Positions 29,111-38,068 are shown, counted from the stretch's first letter. The stretch: 64,000 nt of DNA from Schleiferilactobacillus perolens DSM 12744 (GCF_001435585.1 NZ_AZEC01000010.1:45037-109036); one strand, 5' to 3'. The notes: a model not told the origin generated them from the sequence alone. Numbers and translations: made by a program.

Positions 29111-29126
29111 TTAGTACACTTACTAA
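29111..29126. promoter_or_regulatory. Palindromic operator candidate for the MarR regulator
   Basis: TTAGTA-N4-TACTAA, 25 nt before the marR start, is the size and place expected for MarR autoregulation. Confidence 0.5.
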
Positions 29127-29150
29127 ATGACATGGACGGAGTGAATTTTG

Positions 29151-29570
29151 ATGGCGGAGTTAGGGTACCTCTTAATGGCCACTGCCAAACAGTTGAAGTA
29201 TCAACTGAATAATGCGCTAGAAGAAGTGGGGGTCACAGCGAGTCAATGGGCGGTTCTGGCCCAGATTGTCACCGCTGATAATCCCTTAATGGCGGTCGAA
29301 ATTGCGAGTGTGTTAGGGATGGACAAACCGACGACGTCGGGGATCATCCAACGATTGCAATCTAAGGCGTTTATTATCAAGAAACCGGCCCCCCTGGATG
29401 GACGCGCCACCATTTTATTGCCCACGGAGCAAGGCCGCGCGATCTTCCGCCAGTGCACCACCGTGGCCAATCGGGAAATGGCCAAATTTACTGCTGCTTT
29501 AGACGCGCAGCAAAAACAAACCCTCACACAATTGTTAACGATCATAGAAAGAGAGCAATCTCATGGATAA
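29151..29570 (+). CDS. MarR-family transcriptional regulator
   Basis: 139 residues. Winged-helix MarR fold: ASQWAVLAQIVTADNPLMAVEIASVLGMDKPTTSGIIQRLQSKAFI, then the wing KPAPLDGRATILLPTEQG and a C-terminal dimer helix. It likely represses its own operon and responds to a phenolic or oxidative ligand. ATG 29151 is chosen over TTG 29148 for spacing to GGAG. Its stop overlaps the next start by 8 nt. Confidence 0.92.
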   Translation: MAELGYLLMATAKQLKYQLNNALEEVGVTASQWAVLAQIVTADNPLMAVEIASVLGMDKPTTSGIIQRLQSKAFIIKKPAPLDGRATILLPTEQGRAIFRQCTTVANREMAKFTAALDAQQKQTLTQLLTIIEREQSHG

Positions 29571-30417
29571 AATATTGGTATTAGGCAGCACTGGCAACAT
29601 TGGCTGGCCCGTCGTGCAAGAATTGGCTCAGCAGCAGGATATCAAAGTGGTTGCTGGGACTTTTCACGACGCTCCTGCAGCAATGGAGAAATTAAACTGT
29701 ACTACCGTGCATTTTGATTTCCTCGATCCCACCACGTTTGCTCCGGCCTTACAGGGGGTGAATAAACTGTTTTTCGTGCGCCCACCGCAATTGGCCAAAC
29801 CGCAGGAAGACATGCTGCCATTTCTCAAAGCAGTGCAAAGCCATGGTGTTGGTCAAGTCGTGTTTGTATCTCTCATGGGTGTGGAAAAGAATCCGATGGT
29901 GCCGCACCGTAAAATTGAACGAATGATCACAGAATTAGACTTGCCGCATACGTTTATCCGGCCAAGTTTCTTTATGCAAAATCTTTCTACCACCCATGTT
30001 GAGGATATTTGCCAGCACCATGACTTGTTCATTCCGGCAGGGCACGCCAAGACCAGCTTTATTGACACGCGTGATATCGCCGCCGTGGCGGTCACCGCAC
30101 TGCGCGATCCTCAATATATCGGCCAAGCGTTAACAATTACTGGTCCAGAAGCGTTGACGTATGATCAGGTTGCCCAAATCATGACCAAAGAACTGGGAGA
30201 GCCGATCAGCTATTCCCACCCCAGTTTGTGGAAATTCCGGCAGACGATGATTCGGCGCGGCATGAAGAAAGACTTCGTGAATGTCATGGTCATGCTGTAC
30301 GTGATTACCCAGTTAGGCAACGCCAAGGCGACGACGGATACATTGCCACGGGTGATGCATCGGCCAGCACACACCTTGGCGGAGTTTGTTCACAATAACC
30401 AGGCGCTGTTTCGATAG
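29563..30417 (+). CDS. NmrA/QorB-like NAD(P)-binding oxidoreductase
   Basis: 284 residues. N-terminal Rossmann motif LGSTGNIGWPV (GxxGxxG), then 'KLFFVRPPQ' and 'VVFVSLMGVEKNP', as in atypical SDR a5 / QorB-type quinone oxidoreductases. The catalytic Tyr-x3-Lys is not evident, which is usual in this group. It is translated from a start inside the marR stop region and so is co-regulated by MarR, consistent with an electrophile or quinone response. Confidence 0.88.
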   Translation: MDKILVLGSTGNIGWPVVQELAQQQDIKVVAGTFHDAPAAMEKLNCTTVHFDFLDPTTFAPALQGVNKLFFVRPPQLAKPQEDMLPFLKAVQSHGVGQVVFVSLMGVEKNPMVPHRKIERMITELDLPHTFIRPSFFMQNLSTTHVEDICQHHDLFIPAGHAKTSFIDTRDIAAVAVTALRDPQYIGQALTITGPEALTYDQVAQIMTKELGEPISYSHPSLWKFRQTMIRRGMKKDFVNVMVMLYVITQLGNAKATTDTLPRVMHRPAHTLAEFVHNNQALFR

Positions 30418-30484
30418 GGTAGAATCGCACATTGCAATGCATACGCATGCGACTAATCCTTTGAAAAGAAGGGTAGTGAATTAA

Positions 30485-30513
30485 AAATCGTCTCCAGAAA
30501 TTGGAGGCGATTT
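30485..30513. terminator. Bidirectional terminator
   Basis: Arms 30485-30496 and 30502-30513 with A- and T-rich flanks separate convergent genes. Confidence 0.75.
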
Positions 30514-30528
30514 ATGTTGCCAACTGTT

Positions 30529-31695
30529 TTAATGTGGGACACCATCGTTGAGACGCTTCAATCCATCCACCAATAGTACCCGGGGACAAGCCACATTCAT
30601 CCGCAAAAAGTCCCGTCCGGGCGCACCATAATCTGCACCGGCGGATAACACCAGACCGCATTTTTCTCGCAAAAGTCTAGCAAACTTAGTGCTGTCATGG
30701 GTCAGCGCGCGACAATCCAACCAGAGCAGGTAAGTGGCTTCCGATGGCACGACCTTGATGGCTGGAATGTTTTCTGCCAAATATTGGGTGGTGAAATCAA
30801 TATTGGCCTGCACATGGTTTTTTAAGGCATGCAGCCAAGCCCCGCCATGCGTATACGCCGCAATCGTTCCGGGCACAGACAGCAGATTTGGTTCTGCCAG
30901 CCATTCAATACTCAGGCCCCGGGCAATCGTCGCTCGTAATGTGGGATTTGGAATCACCACCGTAGAGGCATGGAGACCAGCCAAGTTGAACGTCTTGCTG
31001 GGTGCGATGGTGGCAATGGTGTGCTGGATCAAGTGCGGCGGGAGTGAATTGATCGGGATATAATCATGCCCCGCTAAAGTTAAATCACCATGAATTTCGT
31101 AACTCAATAGAGTCACATGGTTATCTAGACAAAGTTTGGCAATCTGCATCAGTTCATTCCGTGACCACACTTTGCCGATCGGATTGTGCGGGTTGCACAA
31201 AATCATTAATGTGGTCGCGGGATCAGCCAATTTCTCTGCTAGATCGAGAAAGTCAATACTGTAGGCCAGCGTATCTGCGTTGTACGTGAGATCATTGGAT
31301 ACCACATGCCGGCCGTTGCTCTCAATTGTGTGCCAAAACATATTGTAGACCGGCGCCTGCACCAACACATTATCGCCAACGTTGGTTACATGCCGAATAA
31401 TTGACGACGTGGCAGGCATGACGCCCATGGCGAACAGCATCCACTCGGTGGGAATCTGGAAATGGTGTTCCTGAGCATACCAATTAGCCACCGCACGAAA
31501 ATAGTCAGCCGGAATTTCTTCGTAACCGAATATACCCGTGCGGACTTTTTCCTGCATGGCCGTCACGATTTCTGGGGCTGTCGGGAAATCCATATCTGCA
31601 ATCCACATGGGTAATTCGTTGCTTTTGACGTCCCATTTAATTGAGTCTGTCGCGCGTCGGTTGAGCGTTTGGTCGAAATGGTAATTCACAGTCAA
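30529..31695 (-). CDS. MalY/PatB-type PLP-dependent C-S lyase/aminotransferase
   Basis: 388 residues, the normal length for MalY/PatB. It has WIADMDFPTAPEI at the N-terminus, LCNPHNPIGKVW, SYEIHGDLTL (D/H before the PLP pocket) and the Schiff-base lysine in APSKTFNLAGLH. Enzymes of this group cleave cystathionine and cysteine conjugates to homocysteine or thiols, ammonia and pyruvate. In MalY the usual word is 'DEIH'; here SYEIH keeps E-I-H. AGGAGGAATTGACTGTG precedes the start. Confidence 0.92.
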   Translation of the reverse strand: MTVNYHFDQTLNRRATDSIKWDVKSNELPMWIADMDFPTAPEIVTAMQEKVRTGIFGYEEIPADYFRAVANWYAQEHHFQIPTEWMLFAMGVMPATSSIIRHVTNVGDNVLVQAPVYNMFWHTIESNGRHVVSNDLTYNADTLAYSIDFLDLAEKLADPATTLMILCNPHNPIGKVWSRNELMQIAKLCLDNHVTLLSYEIHGDLTLAGHDYIPINSLPPHLIQHTIATIAPSKTFNLAGLHASTVVIPNPTLRATIARGLSIEWLAEPNLLSVPGTIAAYTHGGAWLHALKNHVQANIDFTTQYLAENIPAIKVVPSEATYLLWLDCRALTHDSTKFARLLREKCGLVLSAGADYGAPGRDFLRMNVACPRVLLVDGLKRLNDGVPH

Positions 31696-31769
31696 TTCCT
31701 CCTTGATGTGAGTGCTATCAAAAAGTATTATACGCTAAATCCAAACGCCGCCGGGCCGTCTCCTAACCT

Positions 31770-31808
31770 AAAAATCAGTGCTCGTCATTTCGGCGAACAC
31801 TGATTTTT
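31770..31808. terminator. Terminator between two minus-strand genes
   Basis: Arms 31770-31784 and 31794-31808 with A5/T6 flanks. On the minus strand it ends the Tag-like gene. Confidence 0.8.
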
Positions 31809-32269
31809 TAATGTACCGGTCGTGGCGCCACACCGGTACCCACGAGCATCAGTTGCATCGTAGTCGGGCCGACGAAGGTAAATCCGCGTTTCTTCATATC
31901 CTTTGCCACGGCAGCGCCATCTTGCCCTTGAAAGGACCACCAATACGCTGCGAAATCTTTAAATTCCGGCGATAATTGCACAATGGCCTGCGCATTTTTC
32001 ACAATCGCCCGTATTTTCCGCGGATTGCGAATCATGTCCGGATTGCTTTCGATTTCTTCAATGGTCGCTTCATCAAATCCCGCAACCACCTTAGCGTCAA
32101 AATGGGCAAACACTTGCTCAAACACCGGCAATTTACTGGCGGTCGCTTTCCAACTTAATCCCGGTTGAAACACGGCGACCACCAAGAATTCAAATAATTT
32201 CTGGGGATCGTGGGTCGGGTGCCCAAACATATTGTGGTATTCATCAATTCCGTTTCTTTCTTCTGCCAT
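31808..32269 (-). CDS. Tag-like DNA-3-methyladenine glycosylase I homologue, degenerate
   Basis: 153 residues, shorter than Tag (about 185). Clear family features: LFEFL..FQPGLSWKA, FDEATIEEIESNPDMIRNPRKIRAIVKNAQA, FAAYWWSF, KKRGFTFVGPTTMQLM. However, the N-terminal 'RCPW' Cys is missing. The catalytic-pocket Glu in the 'LEGxQAGLSW' motif is Ala here (VAVFQPGLSW), and the C-terminal Cys/His zinc ligands are absent. The zinc snap is therefore lost and 3-meA excision is doubtful. ATG 32269 (MAEERN) is used; 32278 is possible. Monocistronic, divergent from the Gfo/Idh gene. Confidence 0.8.
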   Translation of the reverse strand: MAEERNGIDEYHNMFGHPTHDPQKLFEFLVVAVFQPGLSWKATASKLPVFEQVFAHFDAKVVAGFDEATIEEIESNPDMIRNPRKIRAIVKNAQAIVQLSPEFKDFAAYWWSFQGQDGAAVAKDMKKRGFTFVGPTTMQLMLVGTGVAPRPVH

Positions 32270-32352
32270 CACGCACACACTTCTTTCTGCTGGTAGGATA
32301 GCACGGATAGCGGTCAGCGGGGTACAATTGAACCCGAAGGACGGTGGAATTC

Positions 32353-33270
32353 ATGTTAAATATTGGTGTCATGGGATTAGGAACCATTGCCACGAAGGCG
32401 TATCTACCGGTTTATGCGGCGATGCAGGATCAGGTGCACTGGCGATTGATGACCCGGAATGAAGAAAAGCTGCACCGTTTGGGCCAGCAATTTAATTTGC
32501 CGATTGCCGGTAATAATGTGGCGGCATTGGACGTGCTGCCGCTGGATGCGGTGATGATTCATACACCGACCAAGACCCATTACGACTTGGTGCGTCACTT
32601 CTTGAATAAAGGGATCAGCGTTTTTGTGGACAAGCCCTTGGCTACCAATATTGATCAGGTGAAAGATCTATATGCGCTGGCAGAAAAGCAGGGTGTCTTG
32701 TTAACGGTGGGCTTCAATCGACGTTTTGCACCCTTGCACCAGACCCTTGCTCATCAATCGGACAAGACTGCAGTACGGGTGATGAAAACCCGGCTGGATC
32801 AACCCGATGAGCCGTTCCATGCCCTCTACGATCTCATGATTCATCCCGTCGATACCGCGTTAGCGCTGGCCGGATTTCCCGAGACTGCCAAGGTTGATCA
32901 TTTCGCTATCCAGAAAAATGCAGCAGGACAACTATTGCGCGCAGAAGTTGCGTTATCGGCACCGCACATGATGGTCTCGGCGGGTATCGATGAAGCCGCT
33001 GGCGCCAATTTGGAAGAAGCGACCGTCACCACCAGTCATGGTATTTATCGTGTCCAAGATCTGAGCCGATTAATCACGATTCAAGGGACGACGCAAACAC
33101 AAACCTATCCGTCTGATTGGGCACCGATCTTGGTGACCCGGGGCTTTTCGCCTTTAGTCCATGCTTTTGTGGACGCGGTCGTCAATCATGGGGACAATCC
33201 GGTCTCACCGCAAACCAGCATTCTGTCCCATCAAGTGATTGCGGAATTGGCAGCACAGGCGCTTTCTTGA
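32353..33270 (+). CDS. Gfo/Idh/MocA-family oxidoreductase
   Basis: 305 residues. N-terminal NAD(P) fold GVMGLGTIATKAYLP, then IHTPTKTHYDLV and the family's VDKPLATN (E/D-K-P) motif; the C-terminal substrate domain contains YDLMIHPVDTAL, with the expected His. These enzymes oxidise or reduce sugars, inositols or related compounds. A sugar porter lies next downstream, but a terminator at 33421 separates them. ATG 32353 follows AAGGACGGTGG. Confidence 0.9.
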   Translation: MLNIGVMGLGTIATKAYLPVYAAMQDQVHWRLMTRNEEKLHRLGQQFNLPIAGNNVAALDVLPLDAVMIHTPTKTHYDLVRHFLNKGISVFVDKPLATNIDQVKDLYALAEKQGVLLTVGFNRRFAPLHQTLAHQSDKTAVRVMKTRLDQPDEPFHALYDLMIHPVDTALALAGFPETAKVDHFAIQKNAAGQLLRAEVALSAPHMMVSAGIDEAAGANLEEATVTTSHGIYRVQDLSRLITIQGTTQTQTYPSDWAPILVTRGFSPLVHAFVDAVVNHGDNPVSPQTSILSHQVIAELAAQALS

Positions 33271-33420
33271 TGGTGGTTTTCTGAAAATCAAATCAGTGTT
33301 ACACTAGACTTGCAGCCGGTTATTGACGGAGCAAGTTTCCATCCTTGAAAGAATAATATTACTTACCATCTTTCTAATCTTCTTTTAGTACCAGATGCAA
33401 TTGGTCAATATGTTTTAGGA

Positions 33421-33445
33421 TAGCCGCAGCGTTGCGGCTATTTTT
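33421..33445 (+). terminator. Rho-independent terminator after the Gfo/Idh gene
   Basis: Perfect 8-bp stem TAGCCGCA/TGCGGCTA (33421-33428/33433-33440) followed by T5. Confidence 0.8.
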
Positions 33446-33535
33446 GTTTCTTCCGGTCCGACTGCCAATTAAGCAGGAGGCGTTTTTTGATTTGAAAATA
33501 ATACGAAACATGGACATTAATGATGTGATGCATCG

Positions 33536-34960
33536 ATGACGGATGATTTATCCAAAACCAAGAAGCGACGGTTACGGATCATTTCATTAATTGCGACCTG
33601 TGGCGGGCTGCTCTTTGGGTATGACACCGGAGTAATTAATGGGGCGCTACCGTTTATGTCCCAGGCGAGCGAGCTGAATATGAATCCGCAGATGCAGGGA
33701 TTAGTCACCAGTTCCCTGACGTTAGGTGCGGCCGTTGGTGCGATGTGCATTGGCCGAATTGGGGATAAAAAGGGGCGAAGATGGACGATCCGCATATTGG
33801 CTGTGATCTTTGCCTTAATGACAACCCTGAGCGCCTTATCGCCCAGTGCACCAGTGTTGGCTATTGCCCGCCTGTTCTTAGGTGTTGCCGTGGGTGGCGT
33901 ATCCGTACTCGTACCAAGCTTTTTAGCAGAAATTGCGCCGAAAAACATTCGTGGTCAGATGGTGACGCAAAATGATTTGATGATCGTTACTGGTCAATTG
34001 TTGGCGTTCATCTTAAATGCCGTGTTAGGGACCACGTTTGGTGGCGTCCATGGCATCTGGCGGTGGATGATTGTCCTGGCTACGATCCCGGCAATCGTGT
34101 TATGGATCGGGATTGACTTTGTGCCAGAGTCGCCACGATGGTTAGCGACTAACGGTTATTATGCCCAAGCTTTGCGAGTTCTTCACGAAATTCGATCGAA
34201 TGCCCAAGCAGAATTGGAAATCGCAGAAATGAAGAAGACGATTCAGACTGAAAAAAATATGAAGAAACCCACTTTTCGTGATCTTGGTATTCCCTGGGTC
34301 CGGCGACTTGTTCTGATTGGAATTGGTCTGGGGATTACCCAGCAAATTGCGGGAGTCAATATCATCATGTATTATGGCACGACGATTTTGCAGGATTCTG
34401 GCTTCGGCCGGGATGGCGCATTGATTGCCAATATTGCCAATGGGGTCGTGTCGGTCGTCATGTCATTGGCGGCCATTCGCTTGATGCGCAGTGTCAAACG
34501 CCGGACAATCTTGATTACTGGTCTGATTGGTACGACTGGGGTGATGACCGGCATTACCTTGGTGGTCAGATTTCTCAGTGGAACCACGATTCAACCATAC
34601 TTGACGGTCGGGTTGACGATGCTCTTCTTAGCGTTTTTCCAGGGCGCTATTTCACCGATGACTTGGTTGCTGCTGTCAGAAATTTTTCCTGATCGTATTC
34701 GCGGTATGGGAATGGGGTTTGCCACATTCTTCCTGTGGATCAGCAACTTCGCCGTGGGTTACACGTTCCCGATTTTGGTCCATAGTCTTGGCATGGCCGG
34801 ATCTTTCGGTGTGTTTATTATCACTAATATTCTGGCGCTGCTTTTCGTGGTAAAGTTCGCCCCCGAAACAGCCGGCAAGTCATTGGAGACTATTCAACGA
34901 CAAGCCAAAGCCGCTGGCGGGCCTGCACGGTTTGCATTGCACCAGCCCAACAATAAATAG
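33536..34960 (+). CDS. MFS sugar porter (inositol/pentose type)
   Basis: 474 residues, 12 spans. Sugar porter signatures: [15 protein letters not shown] (span 1), [14 protein letters not shown] (loop 2-3), PESPRWL after span 6, and [12 protein letters not shown] at the end. It imports a sugar or cyclitol with a proton. No clear Shine-Dalgarno lies before ATG 33536, which makes the exact start less sure, though no better in-frame start is visible upstream. The substrate cannot be told. Confidence 0.92.
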   Translation: MTDDLSKTKKRRLRIISLIATCGGLLFGYDTGVINGALPFMSQASELNMNPQMQGLVTSSLTLGAAVGAMCIGRIGDKKGRRWTIRILAVIFALMTTLSALSPSAPVLAIARLFLGVAVGGVSVLVPSFLAEIAPKNIRGQMVTQNDLMIVTGQLLAFILNAVLGTTFGGVHGIWRWMIVLATIPAIVLWIGIDFVPESPRWLATNGYYAQALRVLHEIRSNAQAELEIAEMKKTIQTEKNMKKPTFRDLGIPWVRRLVLIGIGLGITQQIAGVNIIMYYGTTILQDSGFGRDGALIANIANGVVSVVMSLAAIRLMRSVKRRTILITGLIGTTGVMTGITLVVRFLSGTTIQPYLTVGLTMLFLAFFQGAISPMTWLLLSEIFPDRIRGMGMGFATFFLWISNFAVGYTFPILVHSLGMAGSFGVFIITNILALLFVVKFAPETAGKSLETIQRQAKAAGGPARFALHQPNNK

Positions 34961-34966
34961 CGAGAT

Positions 34967-35010
34967 AAAAAATGGTTCGTTTCTCCATCATGAGAAGCGG
35001 ACCATTTTTT
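34967..35010. terminator. Bidirectional terminator
   Basis: Arms 34967-34985 and 34992-35010 with A6/T6 flanks, between convergent genes. Confidence 0.85.
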
Positions 35011-35017
35011 GGGGACG

Positions 35018-35878
35018 TTATCCTTTGACGCTGGTGCCGTCAGTGTAGTTAATGGTGTAGCCAGGTTCAACGTTAAAAATATAGACATTGAACCGAATCG
35101 TGTTATCGCCAGTTGATTGCGCCCGCATCTGCACGCCCCGGGCAACGAGTTCATCGCCGCGGTAGATGGGCTTGACTTCGTAACGGACAAAATGTTGATT
35201 GCTCTGTTTTAAGTAGTATGCGATATCCATTTCGTGGGCCAGCATTTCCGGGTTGTTCAGGGTTTGGGTGCCTGTGATCAAGTTTTTCGGGTTGTTGTTT
35301 TCACCAGACAACTGGAAGCCAATGAGGTGGCTGCGGTTGTATAGCCAGCCGTGGGCCGTGCGCTTATTTCGCCAGCCGGTGGGATCCCAGGTGAGCGCAG
35401 TCCGTTTCGTGGTGGGCATCAAGGAATGATTCAGCAACGCGTTAGCGTCGGTGGCCCGGTTCAGTTTATCTAAATCGGCGTATTGTTCCCAGGCTCCTTT
35501 TGCCGTGCTGAGATCGGCGGCGGAGAAGCCTGGATCGTTATTGTTCACGACAATTTCACCGGTACCGTCGTAGTTCAGATTGGCCAGATCGGTGGCACTC
35601 TTTTGAGGCGCCTTTTCCTTCTTAGTGCTGCTGGCGACCGCGGCTTTGTCGTTGTTTAATTCCTTTTGCAGGTCAGCAATGGTCGATTGGTCATCAGCCA
35701 TCGACTGTTTGTCATCTGCAATGCGTGCCGCGGTCGCTTTGTTTTGCTTGGTGAGCCGACTGACTTGAGTGCTCAGTGTGCTGTTTTTCTTGGCTGCCGC
35801 CGATTCGGTGGGCGTTGAACAACCGGCTAACAGGGCGACCGCAAGTAATAGAATGGCTGAAAATTTCATTTTTTTCAT
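35018..35878 (-). CDS. EndA/NucA-like DNA/RNA non-specific endonuclease lipoprotein
   Basis: 286 residues. Lipobox LLAGC near residue 20, then a coiled-coil Ser/Ala/Lys region (about 30-85) and a beta-beta-alpha metal nuclease domain. The active segment is YNRSHLIGFQLSGENNNPKNLITGTQTLNN, where R-S-H replaces the DRGH form and N supplies the metal ligand. It would sit on the outer membrane face and degrade extracellular DNA or take part in uptake. It is second in an operon with another lipoprotein, 15 nt apart, and has a convergent terminator. Confidence 0.9.
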   Translation of the reverse strand: MKKMKFSAILLLAVALLAGCSTPTESAAAKKNSTLSTQVSRLTKQNKATAARIADDKQSMADDQSTIADLQKELNNDKAAVASSTKKEKAPQKSATDLANLNYDGTGEIVVNNNDPGFSAADLSTAKGAWEQYADLDKLNRATDANALLNHSLMPTTKRTALTWDPTGWRNKRTAHGWLYNRSHLIGFQLSGENNNPKNLITGTQTLNNPEMLAHEMDIAYYLKQSNQHFVRYEVKPIYRGDELVARGVQMRAQSTGDNTIRFNVYIFNVEPGYTINYTDGTSVKG

Positions 35879-35892
35879 GATATAGTCGCCCC

Positions 35893-36555
35893 CTAGCGCA
35901 ATGCTTTCCGGTATCCGGCGTTAATCGCGTCCTGTTCTGTATCGAAGTAAACGGCATTGGCCGAATTCATATGGTACCCGGCTTGGCCAGGAACATGATA
36001 GATCTTAGAGCGGCTATTGCCGACAATTTTTCCGGCGGAGTTAGTATACAAATCCCCTTTGTTAGTGGGTGTTTGACTCTGCGCTTGTTGCTGTTGTTGC
36101 GCAGCGGCAGCGGCCGCCTGGGATTGGGACGCCGCAGCGGCTTGTTGACTGCTGGCTGCTGCAGCCGCTTGTTTACTGCTTTCAGCCGCGGCGGATGAGG
36201 CTTCTGCGGCTGCACGACTGGACGATTCCGCAGCCGCTTGGCTGGATGAAGACGCCGCTTCTTCACTGGCCCGTTTAGCTTGATCGGCGGCGTCTTTTTC
36301 ACTTTCCAGCTTGGCCCGTTTCTCTGAAAGGGCATTTGATGTTGTGGCTTGTTTGGCTTCTTTCGACCCTAAGGAACGGGATGCGGCTAGAGCGGTTTTT
36401 TCTTTCGCCGTCAATTGCCGACTCGTGGCTTTTTCAGCGGATGTGGCCGATTGGTTCGCGCCGCTATTTGAACATCCCGCCATTCCTAGGGCCATTGCAA
36501 AAGCTGCCAGGAGCAACCCGACATGCTGCCAGCCCATTCTTGTTCTTTTCTTCAT
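35893..36555 (-). CDS. Lipoprotein with Ala/Ser coiled region and nuclease-associated C-terminal domain
   Basis: 220 residues from ATG 36555 (MKKRTRMGW, GGGGAGGATC upstream). Lipobox GMAGC near residue 28; a long Ala/Ser/Gln/Lys-rich helix (about 35-160); then GKIVGNSRSKIYHVPGQAGYH...VYFDTEQDAINAGYRKAL, the small domain often found fused to EndA-type nucleases or next to them. It probably acts with the nuclease lipoprotein encoded downstream. The low-complexity DNA gives long shadow ORFs on both strands. Confidence 0.85.
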   Translation of the reverse strand: MKKRTRMGWQHVGLLLAAFAMALGMAGCSNSGANQSATSAEKATSRQLTAKEKTALAASRSLGSKEAKQATTSNALSEKRAKLESEKDAADQAKRASEEAASSSSQAAAESSSRAAAEASSAAAESSKQAAAAASSQQAAAASQSQAAAAAAQQQQQAQSQTPTNKGDLYTNSAGKIVGNSRSKIYHVPGQAGYHMNSANAVYFDTEQDAINAGYRKALR

Positions 36556-36645
36556 GATGATTGATCCTCCCCGTTTTTGTGCATTGTTCCACAAAGCATC
36601 ATATCAAATTTTTTGCGTAATTTGTAGGTGCGGAGGACACAAAAA

Positions 36646-36674
36646 AAGCGTGCCGCAAAAGTTTCGACACGCTT
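36646..36674 (-). terminator. Terminator of the DUF4870-like gene
   Basis: Arms 36646-36655 and 36665-36674; a T7 run follows on the minus strand. Confidence 0.75.
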
Positions 36675-36681
36675 CCAGAAA

Positions 36682-37032
36682 TTACTGATCGTTACCCATT
36701 AAGATGCGGACACCTAATACGATATTGTAAATCACCAGACCCAAATCCACGACGATCGCCGCAATCATAATGGGAATACCGATCCAGGCGCCGGCGCTTG
36801 ATCCCGGTCCAGGAAAGGAAAAGAGAGCCAGGGGCATAAACATGGCGGTGCCGAAAAACAACATCAGAATCGGTACCAGATGTAAAAACAAGGCACGTCT
36901 AGCGTGGTACCGGGTCATGGATCCGTGCGCAGAAATCAACCAAACAATTAACGGAAATAGGACAGGGGCAAAAAGAATGGACAGATAGGATAGGCCATCA
37001 ATAATTCTATCGTGCTCTGGATTTTGAACCAT
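36682..37032 (-). CDS. DUF4870-like small membrane protein
   Basis: 116 residues with three predicted spans (about 14-33, 47-68, 82-110). 'DGLSYLSILFAPVLFPLIVWLI' plus 'RYHARRALFLHL' resembles the DUF4870 pattern (polar helix, then 'eh...A.nFh'). Function unknown. GAGGAGGAATTCCC precedes the ATG. It is a single gene with its own terminator. Confidence 0.75.
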   Translation of the reverse strand: MVQNPEHDRIIDGLSYLSILFAPVLFPLIVWLISAHGSMTRYHARRALFLHLVPILMLFFGTAMFMPLALFSFPGPGSSAGAWIGIPIMIAAIVVDLGLVIYNIVLGVRILMGNDQ

Positions 37033-37198
37033 GGGAATTCCTCCTCACAGGAAACAGTCTCAGCTTTTCAATCTCTTCATCATTATTATATGAAGAAGTC
37101 GATGCGCTTGATATAGCAAAGCCTCGAAGTGACGGAAGTGTTAGATGGTGGTGAGCAATAAAAAAACGCCGCGACAATTAGCGACGTCATTCAGTGGC

Positions 37199-37462
37199 TT
37201 ATTGATAATGTGTCCATGCCGCAAGGATTTTCACGCGTCGTTTGTCCTTGTCAACACTGTATACCACTCGGTGTTCGCCTGTGATACGTTTCGAGTACAA
37301 ACCAGCGGCAGGCGGCTGCAGCTTTTCAAATGAGTGCGTTGGCTCGTACGGGTTACGGTACAGGCCTGACAGGATTGACAGATAAGTGTCGCGGTAGGGA
37401 CTACGTAGTACGCGTTTAACGTCGTACTTGGCGGCCGCTACGATCCGTACATCCCACGCCAT
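37199..37462 (-). CDS. yoeB: Txe/YoeB-family mRNA interferase toxin
   Basis: 87 residues, the usual YoeB size. It shows NPYEPTHSFEKLQ (the 'Pf.g.g.pE.L' motif), LYSKRITGEHRVVYSV (S-R-R-I...HRLVY) and the C-terminal Trp-Thr-HY (WTHYQ) that carries the catalytic His-Tyr. RelE-fold toxins cut mRNA in the ribosome A site. The ATG overlaps the antitoxin stop by 1 nt. Confidence 0.92.
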   Translation of the reverse strand: MAWDVRIVAAAKYDVKRVLRSPYRDTYLSILSGLYRNPYEPTHSFEKLQPPAAGLYSKRITGEHRVVYSVDKDKRRVKILAAWTHYQ

Positions 37463-37752
37463 TATTTGTTATCCCCGTCGTCGCCTTCTGCGTCAAGCAA
37501 ACGGGTTAACTCGTTGGCGTCAATTGTGTCAGTGTCGTCTTTATGTTTAAGCGCGAACTGTAATTCACCGTTGGCAAGTAAGGCCATTGTTTCTTGCTGG
37601 GCCTCATAGTCGCGCTTGCTAATTAATACGGCGCTGGCATTCTCTTCACCGGTCGCTGGTACAATCGTAATTGGACGGGATTGGTTGTTAACTTCCTTAA
37701 TAAGGTTGTAGAAATCAGCCCGTGCCTTGGTTGGTGTATAAACGTCTCGCAT
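37462..37752 (-). CDS. yefM: Phd/YefM-family antitoxin
   Basis: 96 residues. N-terminal Phd/YefM DNA-binding domain (YTPTKARADFYNLIKEVNNQSRPITI, then AVLISKRDYEAQQET) and an acidic C-terminal tail that should wrap the toxin. It is first in the operon and is expected to repress it together with YoeB by binding the palindromes just upstream. Confidence 0.93.
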   Translation of the reverse strand: MRDVYTPTKARADFYNLIKEVNNQSRPITIVPATGEENASAVLISKRDYEAQQETMALLANGELQFALKHKDDTDTIDANELTRLLDAEGDDGDNK

Positions 37753-37780
37753 GTTTTTATGCTCCTTTCAGCAAACGGTA

Positions 37781-37832
37781 CGTACGTGATTCCGTACGCC
37801 CATAATATACCGCACGTAGTTACGTACGTCAA
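37781..37832 (-). promoter_or_regulatory. yefM-yoeB promoter and operators
   Basis: On the minus strand TTGACG (37827-37832) and TATATT (37804-37809) are spaced by exactly 17 nt. Two inverted repeats overlap it: ACGTA-GT-TACGT (37814-37825) inside the spacer, and CGTACG-N6-CGTACG (37781-37798) after the -10. All arms share a GTAC/ACGTA core, as in YefM operators. Confidence 0.85.
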
Positions 37833-37885
37833 CCAGTTGGACTTGAAATAGTATTGGCCCTGGGGTCTATTTTTTTGCAAAAAAA

Positions 37886-37906
37886 CAGCCCGCAAGCAGC
37901 GAGCTG
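37886..37906 (-). terminator. Terminator downstream of tRNA-Arg
   Basis: Arms 37886-37893 and 37899-37906, then T5 or more on the minus strand. It would end the tRNA transcript about 90 nt after its 3' end. Confidence 0.7.
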
Positions 37907-37994
37907 ATAAATTGGAGTTTGAGATTGCGGTGCGCAGCTTGTGCCCATCGGTCAGATAAAATGCGCCATCTCAAGGATCTTCCGTTCTATTCAA

Positions 37995-38068
37995 TGGCCC
38001 CCGTGGGACTCGAACCCACAACACACGGTTCCGAGGACCGTTGCGCTATCCAGTTACGCTAGGGAGCC
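37995..38068 (-). tRNA. tRNA-Arg (anticodon UCG by position)
   Basis: 74 nt with complete cloverleaf: acceptor GGCTCCC/GGGGGCC, D-arm GCGT/GCGC, anticodon stem ACGGT/ACCGT, T-arm GTGGG TTCGAGT CCCAC, discriminator A. CCA is not encoded. A20 and C35 support arginine identity. The 7-nt anticodon loop is CCTCGGA, which puts TCG at 34-36 and an unusual C at 33. Confidence 0.9.

Noticed and set aside
35967..36335. Arg/Pro- and Gln-rich ORFs over the lipoprotein linker
   Set aside because: Low-complexity shadows of the Ala/Ser-rich lipoprotein gene.
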